A stretch of 64,000 nt of DNA from Flagellimonas marinaquae (GCF_023716465.1 NZ_CP092415.1:1279501-1343500); one strand, 5' to 3'. Shown: positions 17,201-26,542, counted from the stretch's first letter. Notes: generated by a model from the letters alone, not told the origin. Numbers and translations: made by a program.

Positions 17201-18541
17201 TTAAATCACCCCTTGTGCCAACATTGCATCTGCAACCTTAACAAAGCCGGCAATATTGGCCCCTTTAACATAGTTGCAATATCCATCTTCGTTTCCGTAT
17301 TCCACACAAGCATCGTGGATGTCGGACATAATTCCTTTTAATCGTTTGTCCACTTCTTCCCTGGTCCAGCTTATACGCAAGGAGTTTTGGCTCATTTCCA
17401 ATCCGGAAGTGGCAACACCTCCTGCATTGGACGCTTTTCCTGGAGCAAATAGAATTTTTGCTTCGTGGAATGCATGGATCGCTTCTGGGGTGGAAGGCAT
17501 ATTTGCACCCTCTGCAATGGCAATACATCCATTTTTAATCAATGCTTTGGCATCATCACCATCCAATTCGTTCTGGGTTGCACAAGGCAGGGCAATATCA
17601 CAGGCTACCTTCCAAGGTGTTTCTCCTTTGTGATATTCGGCAGAAGGGTATTTATCCACATATTCGGAAATTCTACCACGCTTGTTGTTCTTTAAATCCA
17701 TTACAAAGGCCAACTTTTCCTCGTCAATACCGTCCTTGTCGTAAATGTAGCCTCCTGAATCGGAAAGGGTAAGAACCGTTCCTCCAAGGTGCATCACCTT
17801 TTCGGCTGCATATTGCGCCACGTTGCCCGATCCTGAAATCACGACTTTCTTCCCTTCAAAAGTTTCATTTTGGGTCTTTAACATGCTATCCGCAAAGTAT
17901 ACCGTACCATAACCGGTTGCTTCCGGACGGATCAACGATCCTCCCCAAGAAAGACCTTTACCTGTTAACACTCCCGTAAACTCGTTACGGATCTTTTTGT
18001 ACATACCGAACAAGAAGCCGATCTCACGAGCCCCTACTCCAATATCTCCGGCAGGAATATCCGTATTAGGCCCAATATGCCTACAAAGTTCAGTCATAAA
18101 AGCATGGCAAAAACGCATGATCTCGTCATCCGATTTTCCTTTAGGATCAAAATCGGAACCTCCTTTACCTCCGCCCATGGGCAAAGTGGTCAAACTATTT
18201 TTGAACACTTGCTCAAAGGCCAAAAATTTAAGAACACTTGCATTTACGGTCGGGTGAAAACGTAAACCTCCTTTGTACGGCCCGATCGCAGAGTTCATTT
18301 GCACCCGGTAACCACGGTTTACATGGATTTCACCACTATCATCTATCCAAGCTACACGAAACGAAATCAATCGTTCCGGCTCTACCATTCTCAATAAGAT
18401 GTTTTTTCCGTGATAGATATCGTTTTGGGCGATATAAGGAATTACCGTTTCTGCAACTTCCTGCACTGCTTGTATGAATTCGGGCTCATGACCATTCCTG
18501 GCGATTACCTCATCCATAAATGCTTTTATTTTATTTTCCAT
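17201..18541 (-). CDS. gdhA: NADP-type glutamate dehydrogenase
   Basis: 446 residues from MENKIKAFMDEVIARNGHEP (18541); an upstream in-frame ATG would add 14 unlikely residues. It makes glutamate from 2-oxoglutarate and ammonia. Active-site motif LPMGGGKGGSDFDPKGKSDD carries the catalytic Lys; the Rossmann motif VVISGSGNVAQYAAEKVM follows. Size and sequence match the hexameric small GDH (E. coli GdhA type). It is flanked by its own -7 box and terminator, so it is probably monocistronic. Confidence 0.95.
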   Translation of the reverse strand: MENKIKAFMDEVIARNGHEPEFIQAVQEVAETVIPYIAQNDIYHGKNILLRMVEPERLISFRVAWIDDSGEIHVNRGYRVQMNSAIGPYKGGLRFHPTVNASVLKFLAFEQVFKNSLTTLPMGGGKGGSDFDPKGKSDDEIMRFCHAFMTELCRHIGPNTDIPAGDIGVGAREIGFLFGMYKKIRNEFTGVLTGKGLSWGGSLIRPEATGYGTVYFADSMLKTQNETFEGKKVVISGSGNVAQYAAEKVMHLGGTVLTLSDSGGYIYDKDGIDEEKLAFVMDLKNNKRGRISEYVDKYPSAEYHKGETPWKVACDIALPCATQNELDGDDAKALIKNGCIAIAEGANMPSTPEAIHAFHEAKILFAPGKASNAGGVATSGLEMSQNSLRISWTREEVDKRLKGIMSDIHDACVEYGNEDGYCNYVKGANIAGFVKVADAMLAQGVI

Positions 18542-18611
18542 AAATGGGTTAAAATTAAATGTCTCTCCGCTAGCGAAAAGCACTTTTATTGTTGAATTGT
18601 GATTTTGAGCG

Positions 18612-18619
18612 CAAAATTA
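18612..18619 (-). promoter_or_regulatory. Possible -7 box (TAATTTTG) for gdhA
   Basis: Perfect TAnnTTTG on the minus strand, about 70 bases before the chosen ATG, overlapping a TTTTG-AGCG-CAAAA inverted repeat. No -33 TTG at standard spacing. Confidence 0.35.
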
Positions 18620-18669
18620 TGTTATTTCAACAATCTGATTATAATATAATTATAAATTTTTCAAAAAAA

Positions 18670-19824
18670 TTAATTTAGGGCCTGGTCCAGGTCTGCCATC
18701 AAATCATCTACATCCTCTATGCCCACACTTAGCCGAATCAATGCGTCCACTACCCCGTTCTTTTCCCGCTCCACTTTGGGAACGCTACCGTGCGACATAC
18801 TCGCTGGGTGACCCACCAAACTTTCTACGCCCCCCAACGATTCTGCAAGTGTAAAAATCTCCAGCTTTTCTACGATTCTAATTGCCTCGTCATAATTTCC
18901 GCCCTTGGGAACAAAGGAGATCATTCCGCCATAGCCATCCATTTGTTGATTAGCGATCTTATGGTTCGGATGAGTCTCAAAGCCGGGCCAATACACTTTT
19001 CCGATCTTGGGATGGTTGTTCAAAAAGTTGGCGACCACCGCTCCGTTTTCGCAGTGCCGCTGCATTCTTACATGAAGGGTTTTTATACCGCGCAGGGTTA
19101 AAAAACTATCCATAGGCCCACAGATGGCTCCACTGGATTTTTGGATGAAGTAAAGTTGTTCGGCCAGTTTTTTGTCCTTTACCACCAAAGCTCCGACCAC
19201 TACATCGCTATGTCCTGCCAAATATTTGGTAGCGGAATGCATTACTAGATTCGCACCAAGATCCAAGGGTCGCTGTAAAAACGGGGTAGCGAATGTATTG
19301 TCCACCCCCAACAAAATACGGTGTTTTTTGGTGACCTTGGCCACTGCTGCAATATCGATAATATTCATCATAGGGTTGGTAGGTGTTTCCAACCAGACCA
19401 ATTTGGTGTTTTGTGTTATTTGCGATTCCAGTTCGCCCATATCCGACATACTAGAAAACAAAAACTTAATACCATACTTTGCATAGACCTGTTTAAAAAG
19501 CCGATAACTCCCCCCATATAGATCATTGGTACAAATAACCTCATCACCCGGGTCCAAAAGCTTCATTACGGCATCGATTGCTGCCATACCGCTTCCAAAA
19601 GCCATTCCAAAACCACCGTTCTCCAAACTGGCCACCGCATTCTCCAAAGCTGTCCGGGTAGGATTCGAAACTCGGGAATATTCATGTCCCTTGTGCTCGC
19701 CCGGGGTAGACTGTGCATACGTGGAGGTTTGATATATCGGTGGCATTACGGCACCGTAGCCCCTCTCCGGTATTTGCCCACCGTGGATGGCCCTACTGTT
19801 AAACTTTAACTCTTTTTTGCTCAT
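18670..19824 (-). CDS. Cystathionine gamma-synthase / gamma-lyase family PLP enzyme
   Basis: About 384 residues from MSKKELKFNSRAIHGGQIPE. Trans-sulfuration fold: YSRVSNPTRTALENAVASLE, AFGSGMAAIDAVMKLL, ETPTNPMMNIIDI and PLP-lysine motif HSATKYLAGHSDVVVGAL. It either joins cysteine to an activated homoserine or splits cystathionine; the sequence alone does not separate synthase (MetB) from lyase. No other methionine or cysteine genes are beside it. Confidence 0.9.
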   Translation of the reverse strand: MSKKELKFNSRAIHGGQIPERGYGAVMPPIYQTSTYAQSTPGEHKGHEYSRVSNPTRTALENAVASLENGGFGMAFGSGMAAIDAVMKLLDPGDEVICTNDLYGGSYRLFKQVYAKYGIKFLFSSMSDMGELESQITQNTKLVWLETPTNPMMNIIDIAAVAKVTKKHRILLGVDNTFATPFLQRPLDLGANLVMHSATKYLAGHSDVVVGALVVKDKKLAEQLYFIQKSSGAICGPMDSFLTLRGIKTLHVRMQRHCENGAVVANFLNNHPKIGKVYWPGFETHPNHKIANQQMDGYGGMISFVPKGGNYDEAIRIVEKLEIFTLAESLGGVESLVGHPASMSHGSVPKVEREKNGVVDALIRLSVGIEDVDDLMADLDQALN

Positions 19825-19870
19825 GCTCAAACTATCTTCCTACAAATGTATCGTTATCTTCCCGAAGTAT

Positions 19871-19878
19871 TATTTTTG
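19871..19878 (+). promoter_or_regulatory. Possible -7 box (TATTTTTG)
   Basis: Perfect TAnnTTTG 20 bases before the ATG of the DUF4163/DUF3298 lipoprotein, implying a very short leader. No -33 TTG seen. Confidence 0.35.
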
Positions 19879-19898
19879 ATGCTCCAAAACCTCAAATC

Positions 19899-20639
19899 AT
19901 GAAACAACTGCTAGGTGCTTTCTTATTCTTCTTTGTATTGGTAAGTTGCCAAACGGAGAGCAAACTTACTTTTGAACCTCTACACTTGAAAGGTGAAAAT
20001 TGCGAAAGTTGCCCTAAAATCGACATCAATATTCCCAATGCTTTGGATAATTCGCCCGTTTCGCAGGCCATAAACAGATCGTTACAAGAAGAGGTCATCA
20101 GTATTTTGTCCTTTAGTGAAGATGATACGATTGATGAAATGGGCAAGGCGCTACAATCTTTTTCCGATAGCTATAAAGAACTGAGGACCAAATTTCCGGA
20201 CGAGGTACAGTGGGAAGCCGAAATAGATGGCATTGTGGTTTACGAGGATGAAAATGTGATCACTTTTATGTTAAATTCATATTCCTTTACCGGGGGAGCC
20301 CATGGTTATGCTTCCACATCGTACCTGAATTTTGACAAAAAGAAAGGTGTGGAACTGGAAAATTGGCAACTTTTTGAAGATTTGGACGGGTTCGAGGATT
20401 TTGCCGAGACCAAATTTCGAATCCAAGAAAAAATACCCCAAGATTCCAATATCAACTCAACCGGTTTTATGTTCGAGGGAGAATCCTTCCACCTGCCCAA
20501 CAATTTGGGGTACACCAATGAGGGGCTTAAACTGATCTACAACCAATACGAAGTAGCTTCCTATGCCGACGGCCCAATCGAACTGATCTTACCTTACAAC
20601 GAGATAAATCTGTATTTAAAGCGAAAAGTAAAAGAATAG
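19899..20639 (+). CDS. DUF4163/DUF3298 (RsiV-like) lipoprotein
   Basis: 246 residues; lipobox LVSCQ gives Cys17. A DUF4163-like N-terminal half is followed by DUF3298 with the hallmark NSYSFTGGAHGYASTSYLNF and later YTNEGLKLIYNQYEVASYAD plus IELILPYNEINLYL. This pair of domains occurs in the periplasmic part of the anti-sigma factor RsiV and in stand-alone envelope lipoproteins. There is no sigma factor gene nearby, so an anti-sigma role is not supported. Confidence 0.8.
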   Translation: MKQLLGAFLFFFVLVSCQTESKLTFEPLHLKGENCESCPKIDINIPNALDNSPVSQAINRSLQEEVISILSFSEDDTIDEMGKALQSFSDSYKELRTKFPDEVQWEAEIDGIVVYEDENVITFMLNSYSFTGGAHGYASTSYLNFDKKKGVELENWQLFEDLDGFEDFAETKFRIQEKIPQDSNINSTGFMFEGESFHLPNNLGYTNEGLKLIYNQYEVASYADGPIELILPYNEINLYLKRKVKE

Positions 20640-20644
20640 CCCAT

Positions 20645-21196
20645 CTATTTAAAATAGTACCTGATTCCAGCGCCCAATAACAGTGTAGAATCATTCAGGT
20701 AGCTATTAAAATGGTAGTAACCGTTAATGGGAATGATCAAGGAGAAGGCATCGGATATATAGAAATCCATTTCAAAAGAGGCATATCCCCCATAAATAAA
20801 ACTACTTTCCGCCTCCAATGCGTCAAAAGCAAACTCTGTATTGCCCTTGTTAATATATTTGTAGCCAGCTGAAGGGCCCCCTCCAAAATAGAAAAAAATC
20901 CCCTTGTCGGGAGCACTTAAAATAGTGGTAAAGTATCCTAGACCGAACAAGTAATCATCGTATGGAAACTCAACCCCCGAATTTGGTTTTTCTTTGGAAA
21001 AAGTCGCCGCTAGAGACACTTGCATAAAATCCGTGGTGCTATGATAGTAATTTGAGTTGAGCTGTATACCGTAGCCGTCCGTTTTATACGTTGGCACCAA
21101 GCCCAAAGATAAGTTTCCCCGTTGCGAAAATACTTGTTGAAAAGAAAACAAAAGGAGTGCCAGCAGGACCCCATAGTCTAAATGGTAGTTCTTCAT
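20645..21196 (-). CDS. Small outer-membrane beta-barrel protein
   Basis: 183 residues with signal peptide (LLALLLFSFQQVFSQRG) and alternating hydrophobic strands: GYGIQLNSNYYH, IFFYFGGGPSAGYKYI, LLLGAGIRYYFK. It ends with an aromatic/Lys C-terminus typical of small barrels. It vaguely recalls TraO-like conjugation proteins of Bacteroides, but no conjugation genes are near, so I do not assign that role. Converges with the preceding lipoprotein gene 5 bases away. Confidence 0.6.
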   Translation of the reverse strand: MKNYHLDYGVLLALLLFSFQQVFSQRGNLSLGLVPTYKTDGYGIQLNSNYYHSTTDFMQVSLAATFSKEKPNSGVEFPYDDYLFGLGYFTTILSAPDKGIFFYFGGGPSAGYKYINKGNTEFAFDALEAESSFIYGGYASFEMDFYISDAFSLIIPINGYYHFNSYLNDSTLLLGAGIRYYFK

Positions 21197-21242
21197 TTTG
21201 ATTAAGATTTGGGTTCTTAAATTCTGGCAGGTAAATATAATT

Positions 21243-21300
21243 GATTTTCATGGACTTGGGTTTACCTCCAAATCAATTCAGTGGAAAAACCATGAAAATC
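21243..21300. repeat. 11-bp perfect inverted repeat, 36-base spacer
   Basis: GATTTTCATGG (21243-21253) and CCATGAAAATC (21290-21300), between the small barrel gene and the DinB-like gene, both minus strand. It may be an operator or a weak hairpin; no T-run follows. Confidence 0.5.
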
Positions 21301-21342
21301 TGGCGACTAAAAAACAATCCAAAGCATAAGAGGGCGAAAAAA

Positions 21343-21807
21343 TCAACCGCTCGCCAAAGCCCTTTTAAGGGCAAGAATGGAGCCTAAATGGAGCCCTTCG
21401 TGGAAAACATTAAATTGCAGTGCATCCTCCACACTGTTCAACCCAACCTTTGGCGTAGTCATATACTCCTGAAAATTTTTGAACGTACCTCGTTCGTAAT
21501 CCTGTTGGATTTGTTCCACGGTACTGAATAGATAGGTCATGATCTTTTCCATTTCAGTTGGGGATGGCTCTCCCTCTGGAAAAGTTCCTTTCTTGTATTT
21601 GTTGACCAGTTCCTCTTCAATGGTAAAATCCAGACCGCTCAATTTATACAGCAATAATTGCGGGGTTACCACAACATGGGCAATGTTCCACCAAATATTA
21701 TTGTTAAATCCTTCAGGAATTTTGAACAGATCCTCTTTTGGTGTGTTTTGCAAAAAAGTGTGAAGAATAGTTCTGTTTTTTAAAAGAATATCAAAAATCT
21801 TGTCCAT
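21343..21807 (-). CDS. DinB-like (YfiT/DUF664-type) helical-bundle protein
   Basis: 154 residues. Start MDKIFDILLKNRTILHTFLQ, then NIWWNIAHVVVTPQLLLYKL and a C-terminal NVFHEGLHLGSILALKRAL. The three histidines (AHV, FHEGLH) are the usual metal-binding positions of the DinB superfamily, which includes thiol transferases and many proteins of unknown role. A second member is at 29749-30276. Probably soluble and cytoplasmic; substrate unknown. Confidence 0.8.
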   Translation of the reverse strand: MDKIFDILLKNRTILHTFLQNTPKEDLFKIPEGFNNNIWWNIAHVVVTPQLLLYKLSGLDFTIEEELVNKYKKGTFPEGEPSPTEMEKIMTYLFSTVEQIQQDYERGTFKNFQEYMTTPKVGLNSVEDALQFNVFHEGLHLGSILALKRALASG

Positions 21808-21977
21808 GGTTTTGGGCTATTTGTTGTAAAACTAGTCTTAAAATTTTAAACCGCACCAATAGCTGGAACATACTACAATAATTAATTAAACATCTCCCAC
21901 AAAAGGTGTTGAAATTATCTATTCCCCATGCATTTTGATTGATTTTTAACTTCCTTTGTTCCTCCAATACGTAAATC

Positions 21978-22331
21978 ATGAAAAAAATATACCATCTGGG
22001 CAGTTGTTCCACCTGCAAGCGAATCCTAAAAGAATTGGAACCATTGGACGGCGTGGAGCTTCAAGAAATTAAAAGTGAATCGATTACCTCCGAGCAATTG
22101 GAACACATGGCAAGTTTGAGCGGAAGCTACGAATCCTTGTTTAGCAGAAGAGCAATGTTGTTTAGACAAAGGGGGCTGCACGAAAAAGACCTTTCCGAAA
22201 CGGATTACAAGGACCTGATCTTGGAGCACTACACTTTTTTAAAAAGGCCAGTGGTAGTGGTCGAAGATCAAATCTTTGTCGGCAACTCCAAAAAAACGGT
22301 AGAAGCCGCCAAAGAAGCCCTGCATCCATGA
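21978..22331 (+). CDS. ArsC/Spx-family thioredoxin-fold protein
   Basis: 117 residues. Active-site stretch LGSCSTCKRILKEL (about 7-20) with CxxC, and C-terminal FLKRPVVVVEDQIFVGNS typical of the ArsC/Spx/YffB family. Some members reduce arsenate with glutathione or glutaredoxin, others are regulators or of unknown use. No arsenical pump or ArsR gene is nearby, so arsenate reduction is only a family possibility. Its stop overlaps the start of the EamA transporter by 4 bases. Confidence 0.8.
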   Translation: MKKIYHLGSCSTCKRILKELEPLDGVELQEIKSESITSEQLEHMASLSGSYESLFSRRAMLFRQRGLHEKDLSETDYKDLILEHYTFLKRPVVVVEDQIFVGNSKKTVEAAKEALHP

Positions 22332-23221
22332 GTAAAAGAACCCTCGCCATACTTGCTGCTATCGGAGCAACGGTTATTTACGGTATTAACCACACCGTAG
22401 CCAAGGGTGTAATGCCCGTCCATGTAAAACCCTTTGGGTTTATTTTTTTAAGGGTGGGAGGGGCATCTTTACTTTTTTGGCTTATATCCATTTTTGGTCC
22501 GAAGGAAAAGATAGAAAAAAGAGATTGGGGACGTGTATTTATATGTGCTTTGCTGGGCATGTCCATAAACATGCTCACTTTTTTTAAAGGACTACAGCTT
22601 TCCACTCCCATTAACAGTGCGGTTTTAGTTACCATATCCCCAATAATCGTTGTGGTAATCTCTGCACTTTTTTTAAAGGAGAAAATCACCTTGAACAAGG
22701 GTCTTGGCATCTTTCTGGGCTTTGTAGGAGCGGTGGCTCTTATCCTTTTTGGCGCCGAAGTACGGCAAGATGCTCCAAATATTCCATTGGGCAATATCTT
22801 GTTCATCATTAATGCAGCTTCGTATGGGGCATATTTGGTCGTTGTAAAAACCTTGATAGAAAAGTATCATCCATTTACCATGCTCAAATGGTTGTTTACT
22901 GTTGCCTTTGTTGTAAACCTGCCCATTACCTTGCCAGAGGCCATGGAAATAGAATGGGCCTCTATACCATCTTGGGCCTTCGGTTCTATTGCTTTTGTAG
23001 TTATAGGCACTACATTTTTAACCTATCTTTTCAATATATTTGCACTTACCCAGCTCAAAGCTTCCTCTGTGGGCGCCTTTGTATATATGCAACCTTTGGT
23101 CGGGATAATTTTTGCGCTTTTTTCGGGCAAAGATCAACTTACCGTAGTTAAACTGATTGCCATGGCCTTTGTGTTAGTGGGTGTGTATTTGGCCAGTAAA
23201 AACCCTAAAAGACCTTCATAA
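22328..23221 (+). CDS. EamA-family (DMT) inner-membrane transporter
   Basis: 297 residues with about ten hydrophobic segments in two EamA repeats: first MSKRTLAILAAIGATVIYGI to VGAVALILFGAE, second from ILFIINAASYGAYLVVVKTL to LVGVYLASKNP. The drug/metabolite transporter superfamily exports amino acids, nucleotides or other metabolites; the substrate here is unknown. Translationally coupled (ATGA overlap) to the ArsC-like gene. Confidence 0.88.
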   Translation: MSKRTLAILAAIGATVIYGINHTVAKGVMPVHVKPFGFIFLRVGGASLLFWLISIFGPKEKIEKRDWGRVFICALLGMSINMLTFFKGLQLSTPINSAVLVTISPIIVVVISALFLKEKITLNKGLGIFLGFVGAVALILFGAEVRQDAPNIPLGNILFIINAASYGAYLVVVKTLIEKYHPFTMLKWLFTVAFVVNLPITLPEAMEIEWASIPSWAFGSIAFVVIGTTFLTYLFNIFALTQLKASSVGAFVYMQPLVGIIFALFSGKDQLTVVKLIAMAFVLVGVYLASKNPKRPS

Positions 23222-23324
23222 CATTGATCAAAACGGCACCTACGTCAAAACAGAAGTGCCATCCATCAATTTGGCGCTATATTCCATAAATGAATTATGT
23301 AGTTTTCCCGTAAAACGGAACACT

Positions 23325-23987
23325 ATGCCAGCACATTCTACACAAATTCAACGAATCAAGAACAAACTCGTTCGTGCTAAAGAGAAAGATAAGCTATATA
23401 AGGTTTTTGGAGCCGGAGGCCATAAATATCAAATTAATGCACCGATAGATAGGCAAGACATTAGTGCGTTCGAGCACAATTTCCAGATAAAACTGCCTGA
23501 ATGCTACAAACACTTTGTGCTACACATTGGGAATGAGGGTTCCTCTTACCAAAATTCGGGTGCCGGACCATATTTTGGCATTTATCCTTTTGGGCAACAT
23601 TTGGACGACCTGATTTATAACCATGTTGAAAAACACCTAAAAAGGGATTGTATTTTACATCCGTTCATAACCCAAAAACAATGGGACGAATGGACCGATC
23701 CATTGTACGAGGACAACATTAGCGATACGGATTTTGAAGAATTGAACGGTCAATTATACGGAGGCATATTACCTCTTGGCTCACAGGGTTGCTCCTTTAT
23801 ACATGCGCTGGTGCTAAACGGCAACTATAAGGGCAGGGTTGTGAACTTGGACAGAGGAGAATTGTCGCCGCCAAAATTTTCTGAGGACCTTACCTTTTTG
23901 GATTGGTACGAACGTTGGTTGGATGAAATCATCTCGGGGAAATTGATCACCAATACCCCGAGCTGGTTCGGTTATCCTAAAAATTGA
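23325..23987 (+). CDS. SMI1/KNR4 (SUKH)-family protein
   Basis: About 220 residues from MPAHSTQIQRIKNKLVRAKE (23325); the open frame extends 48 codons upstream into the EamA gene. SUKH motif ISAFEHNFQIKLPECYKHFV with HIGNEGSSYQNSGAGPYFGI, then LPLGSQGCSFIHALVLNG and WYERWLDEIISGKL. SUKH proteins often serve as immunity proteins against contact-dependent or polymorphic toxins, but many are single housekeeping-like genes. No toxin gene is next to it. Confidence 0.75.
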   Translation: MPAHSTQIQRIKNKLVRAKEKDKLYKVFGAGGHKYQINAPIDRQDISAFEHNFQIKLPECYKHFVLHIGNEGSSYQNSGAGPYFGIYPFGQHLDDLIYNHVEKHLKRDCILHPFITQKQWDEWTDPLYEDNISDTDFEELNGQLYGGILPLGSQGCSFIHALVLNGNYKGRVVNLDRGELSPPKFSEDLTFLDWYERWLDEIISGKLITNTPSWFGYPKN

Positions 23988-23996
23988 GATTTCTCC

Positions 23997-24479
23997 TTAG
24001 ATCATTTCCATATCCTTGGGCACTTGCACATGCTTGCGGGTATCCTCTTTGGTCAAGGTTTTAAAATCGTCCGTTTTTTCCATGGCCTCAAAAGCTTGAA
24101 GAAATTCATCGGGCAGACCGATTAATTTACGCTCTTTCAAATCGATCCAGGCACCCATCATTTCGCAACGGGCAAAATTTTTCCCATTATGGTCGTAGAA
24201 GTTGTGCCTAAATTCAAAGAACATCCCGTCCTCGCTCATCCCGGTAAACTCCAACGAAACCTTTACAGGTTTACCTGGAAATGCCTCCTTAAAATAATAC
24301 ATGTGCTCATAAAATACTACAGGCCCGATATTGTTTGTGGCCATGCTCTTATGGTTAAAGCCGAGCAGTCCCAAATATGCCATTCGGGTATGACTCATAA
24401 AATTAATATAAGCGGAGTTCGCCAAGTGTCGATTAGCGTCAATATCGCTCCATCTAATTTCAAATTCTTTAAAAAACAT
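23997..24479 (-). CDS. Acyl-CoA thioesterase, hotdog fold (YbgC/FadM-like)
   Basis: 160 residues. EIRWSDIDANRHLANSAYIN carries the hotdog active-site Asp (SDIDANRH), followed by LEFTGMSEDGMFFEFRHNFY and EMMGAWIDLKERKLIGLPDE. Members hydrolyse acyl-CoA thioesters; chain-length preference is not readable. Stand-alone gene, convergent with the SUKH gene. Confidence 0.85.
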   Translation of the reverse strand: MFFKEFEIRWSDIDANRHLANSAYINFMSHTRMAYLGLLGFNHKSMATNNIGPVVFYEHMYYFKEAFPGKPVKVSLEFTGMSEDGMFFEFRHNFYDHNGKNFARCEMMGAWIDLKERKLIGLPDEFLQAFEAMEKTDDFKTLTKEDTRKHVQVPKDMEMI

Positions 24480-24595
24480 ATCAGGTTATTTTGTTATGCA
24501 TGCATAATAATTGTAAAAATACCATAGTTTTATAACTGATTCCTATAAAGAATAGGAATTGTTCATATTTTTAAACATAGTTTAACACAGAAGCC

Positions 24596-25573
24596 ATGAG
24601 TGAAAAAGCTGAATTCATTAAAAAATTATCCCTTCCGGTGGTTGCCGCTCCCATGTTCCTTATTTCGGGACCAAAATTGGTGGTAGAATGTTGTAAAAAT
24701 GGAATTGTGGGCACATTCCCGGCCCTCAACCAGCGAACCAGCGAGGGTTTTGAAGAATGGCTCATCCAAATAAAAGCAGAATTAAAGCAATTTGAAGAGG
24801 AAACCGGCAAAAAAGCTGCCCCTTTCGGTGTAAATTTAATTGTGCACCCAACCAATCCACGATTGGAAGCCGACATAAAGCTATGCGTAAAACATAAAGT
24901 CCCGCTCGTAATTACATCCTTAGGTGCCGTAAGCCAAGTGGTAGATGCCATCCATAGTTATGGCGGATTGGTGTTCCACGATATAATTAAGAAACGCCAT
25001 GCCGAAAAAGCTGCGGAGGCAGGCGTGGACGGTCTTATTTTGGTATCCGCCGGGGCAGGAGGGCATGGAGGTACCATAAACCCAATGAGCTTAGTAGCGG
25101 AAATCAAAAAATTCTATACCAAAACCATATTATTATCAGGGTGTATCAGCACTGGACGGGATATTGCCTCTGCTTTGCAAATGGGCGCAGACCTTGCCTA
25201 TATGGGCACCCGTTTTATAAATACCGAAGAAAGCAAGGCCACGGAAGAATACCGTAAAATGATCATGAACGCTGGTGCGGACGATGTTATATATACGGCC
25301 GCCATTTCGGGTGTGCCCGCTAACTTTTTGGCAGAAAGTCTCCGTGCGGCCGGAATTTCCGAAGAAGACTTAAAAAAAGACCGTAAAATAGATTTCGGCA
25401 AAGAGTTGGATACAGAAGCAAAGGCTTGGAAAACCATCTGGTCAGCTGGCCAAGGGGTCACCACAGTAAACAATGTGTTGCCCGTATCCCAACTAGTAAC
25501 CGACCTTAAGAGTGAATTTAAGACCTCAGTAGAAGAGCAGGCCAATCTTTTAAAAACCTATCCAAAAGAATAA
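24596..25573 (+). CDS. FMN-dependent nitronate monooxygenase family protein
   Basis: 325 residues, TIM barrel. LPVVAAPMFLISGPKLVVEC at the N-terminus, GVDGLILVSAGAGGHGGTIN (glycine-rich FMN phosphate site with His) and LSGCISTGRDIASALQMGAD follow. The family includes nitronate monooxygenases and FabK-like enoyl reductases; context favours the nitronate monooxygenase/2-nitropropane dioxygenase label. Followed 9 bases later by the YheT-like hydrolase, so likely cotranscribed. Confidence 0.87.
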   Translation: MSEKAEFIKKLSLPVVAAPMFLISGPKLVVECCKNGIVGTFPALNQRTSEGFEEWLIQIKAELKQFEEETGKKAAPFGVNLIVHPTNPRLEADIKLCVKHKVPLVITSLGAVSQVVDAIHSYGGLVFHDIIKKRHAEKAAEAGVDGLILVSAGAGGHGGTINPMSLVAEIKKFYTKTILLSGCISTGRDIASALQMGADLAYMGTRFINTEESKATEEYRKMIMNAGADDVIYTAAISGVPANFLAESLRAAGISEEDLKKDRKIDFGKELDTEAKAWKTIWSAGQGVTTVNNVLPVSQLVTDLKSEFKTSVEEQANLLKTYPKE

Positions 25574-25582
25574 ATTGTACCA

Positions 25583-26542
25583 ATGCCCCAACAAGACTCC
25601 AATTATGCACCTCCTATTTTGTTCAGAAACGGGCACTTTTCCACCATATATTCGGGTATAATCCGATCGGTGAACGGTGTGGTCCAAAACAGGGAACGGA
25701 TTGCCCTTTCCGATGGTGATTTTTTGGATCTTGACTGGAGCTATGCGCAATCCAAATCAAAAAAACTTGTAGTGCTCCTCCACGGCTTGGAGGGAGATGC
25801 ACAACGCCCCTATATTACCGGAAGCGCCAAAATACTTAACCAAAATGGTTACGATTGTTGTGCAGTGAACTTTAGGGGCTGTAGCGGGGAGCCGAACATA
25901 AAATACAGATCTTACCATTCGGGAGCTACCGAAGATTTGATGAACATTCTTGATCATATACTGAGCACAAGGGATTATAAGAGCATCTTTTTGAAAGGCT
26001 TCAGTCTGGGCGGAAATCTTTTGCTCAAATATTTGGGAGAGGGAAATCAAATCCCAACCGAATTAAAAGGCGCCGTTGCTGTTTCCGTGCCCTGTAATTT
26101 GCACGACTCTTGTAAACAACTTCTCAGCACAAAAAATATACTGTATGCCATCCGGTTTAAAGGCAATCTATTGGAAAAATTGAGACAGAAACAAGCTATG
26201 TTCCCAGAGAAAATTAGCAATGCCGACATTAAAAAAATTAAAACCTTAATGGATTTTGATGATGCTTATACTAGCAAAGCACATAATTTTAAAAATGCTT
26301 TGGACTATTATGAGCAATGTAGTTCACTTCAATTTTTACCCAACATACAGGTACCCAGTTTGATCATCAATGCCAAAAATGATTCCTTTCTAGGGCCCGA
26401 TTGTTATCCGGTGTTGGAAACTGATAATAATCCGAACCTACATTTAGAGATGCCCAACTATGGTGGCCATGTGGGGTTTTGGGGCAAAAATAACATAACC
26501 TATACCGAGAAAAGGGCTTTGGAGTTTTTCGAATCCCTATAA
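25583..26542 (+). CDS. YheT-type alpha/beta hydrolase
   Basis: 319 residues. LVVLLHGLEGDAQRPYITGS (oxyanion region), CCAVNFRGCSGEPNIKYRSY, nucleophile elbow KGFSLGGNLLLKYLGE (Ser in GFSLGG), acid in NAKNDSFLGPDCYP and histidine in NYGGHVGF. This is the YheT/ABHD1-3 group of serine hydrolases, active on esters or lipids of uncertain identity. Second gene of a pair with the FMN oxidoreductase. Confidence 0.88.
   Translation: MPQQDSNYAPPILFRNGHFSTIYSGIIRSVNGVVQNRERIALSDGDFLDLDWSYAQSKSKKLVVLLHGLEGDAQRPYITGSAKILNQNGYDCCAVNFRGCSGEPNIKYRSYHSGATEDLMNILDHILSTRDYKSIFLKGFSLGGNLLLKYLGEGNQIPTELKGAVAVSVPCNLHDSCKQLLSTKNILYAIRFKGNLLEKLRQKQAMFPEKISNADIKKIKTLMDFDDAYTSKAHNFKNALDYYEQCSSLQFLPNIQVPSLIINAKNDSFLGPDCYPVLETDNNPNLHLEMPNYGGHVGFWGKNNITYTEKRALEFFESL

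Noticed and set aside
20645..21196. Conjugative transfer protein TraO
   Set aside because: Only a vague resemblance of a small barrel; no other transfer genes or mobile-element features in the window.
21978..22331. Arsenate resistance operon
   Set aside because: Only an ArsC/Spx-fold protein is present; no ArsB/Acr3 pump or ArsR regulator nearby, and the partner gene is an EamA permease.
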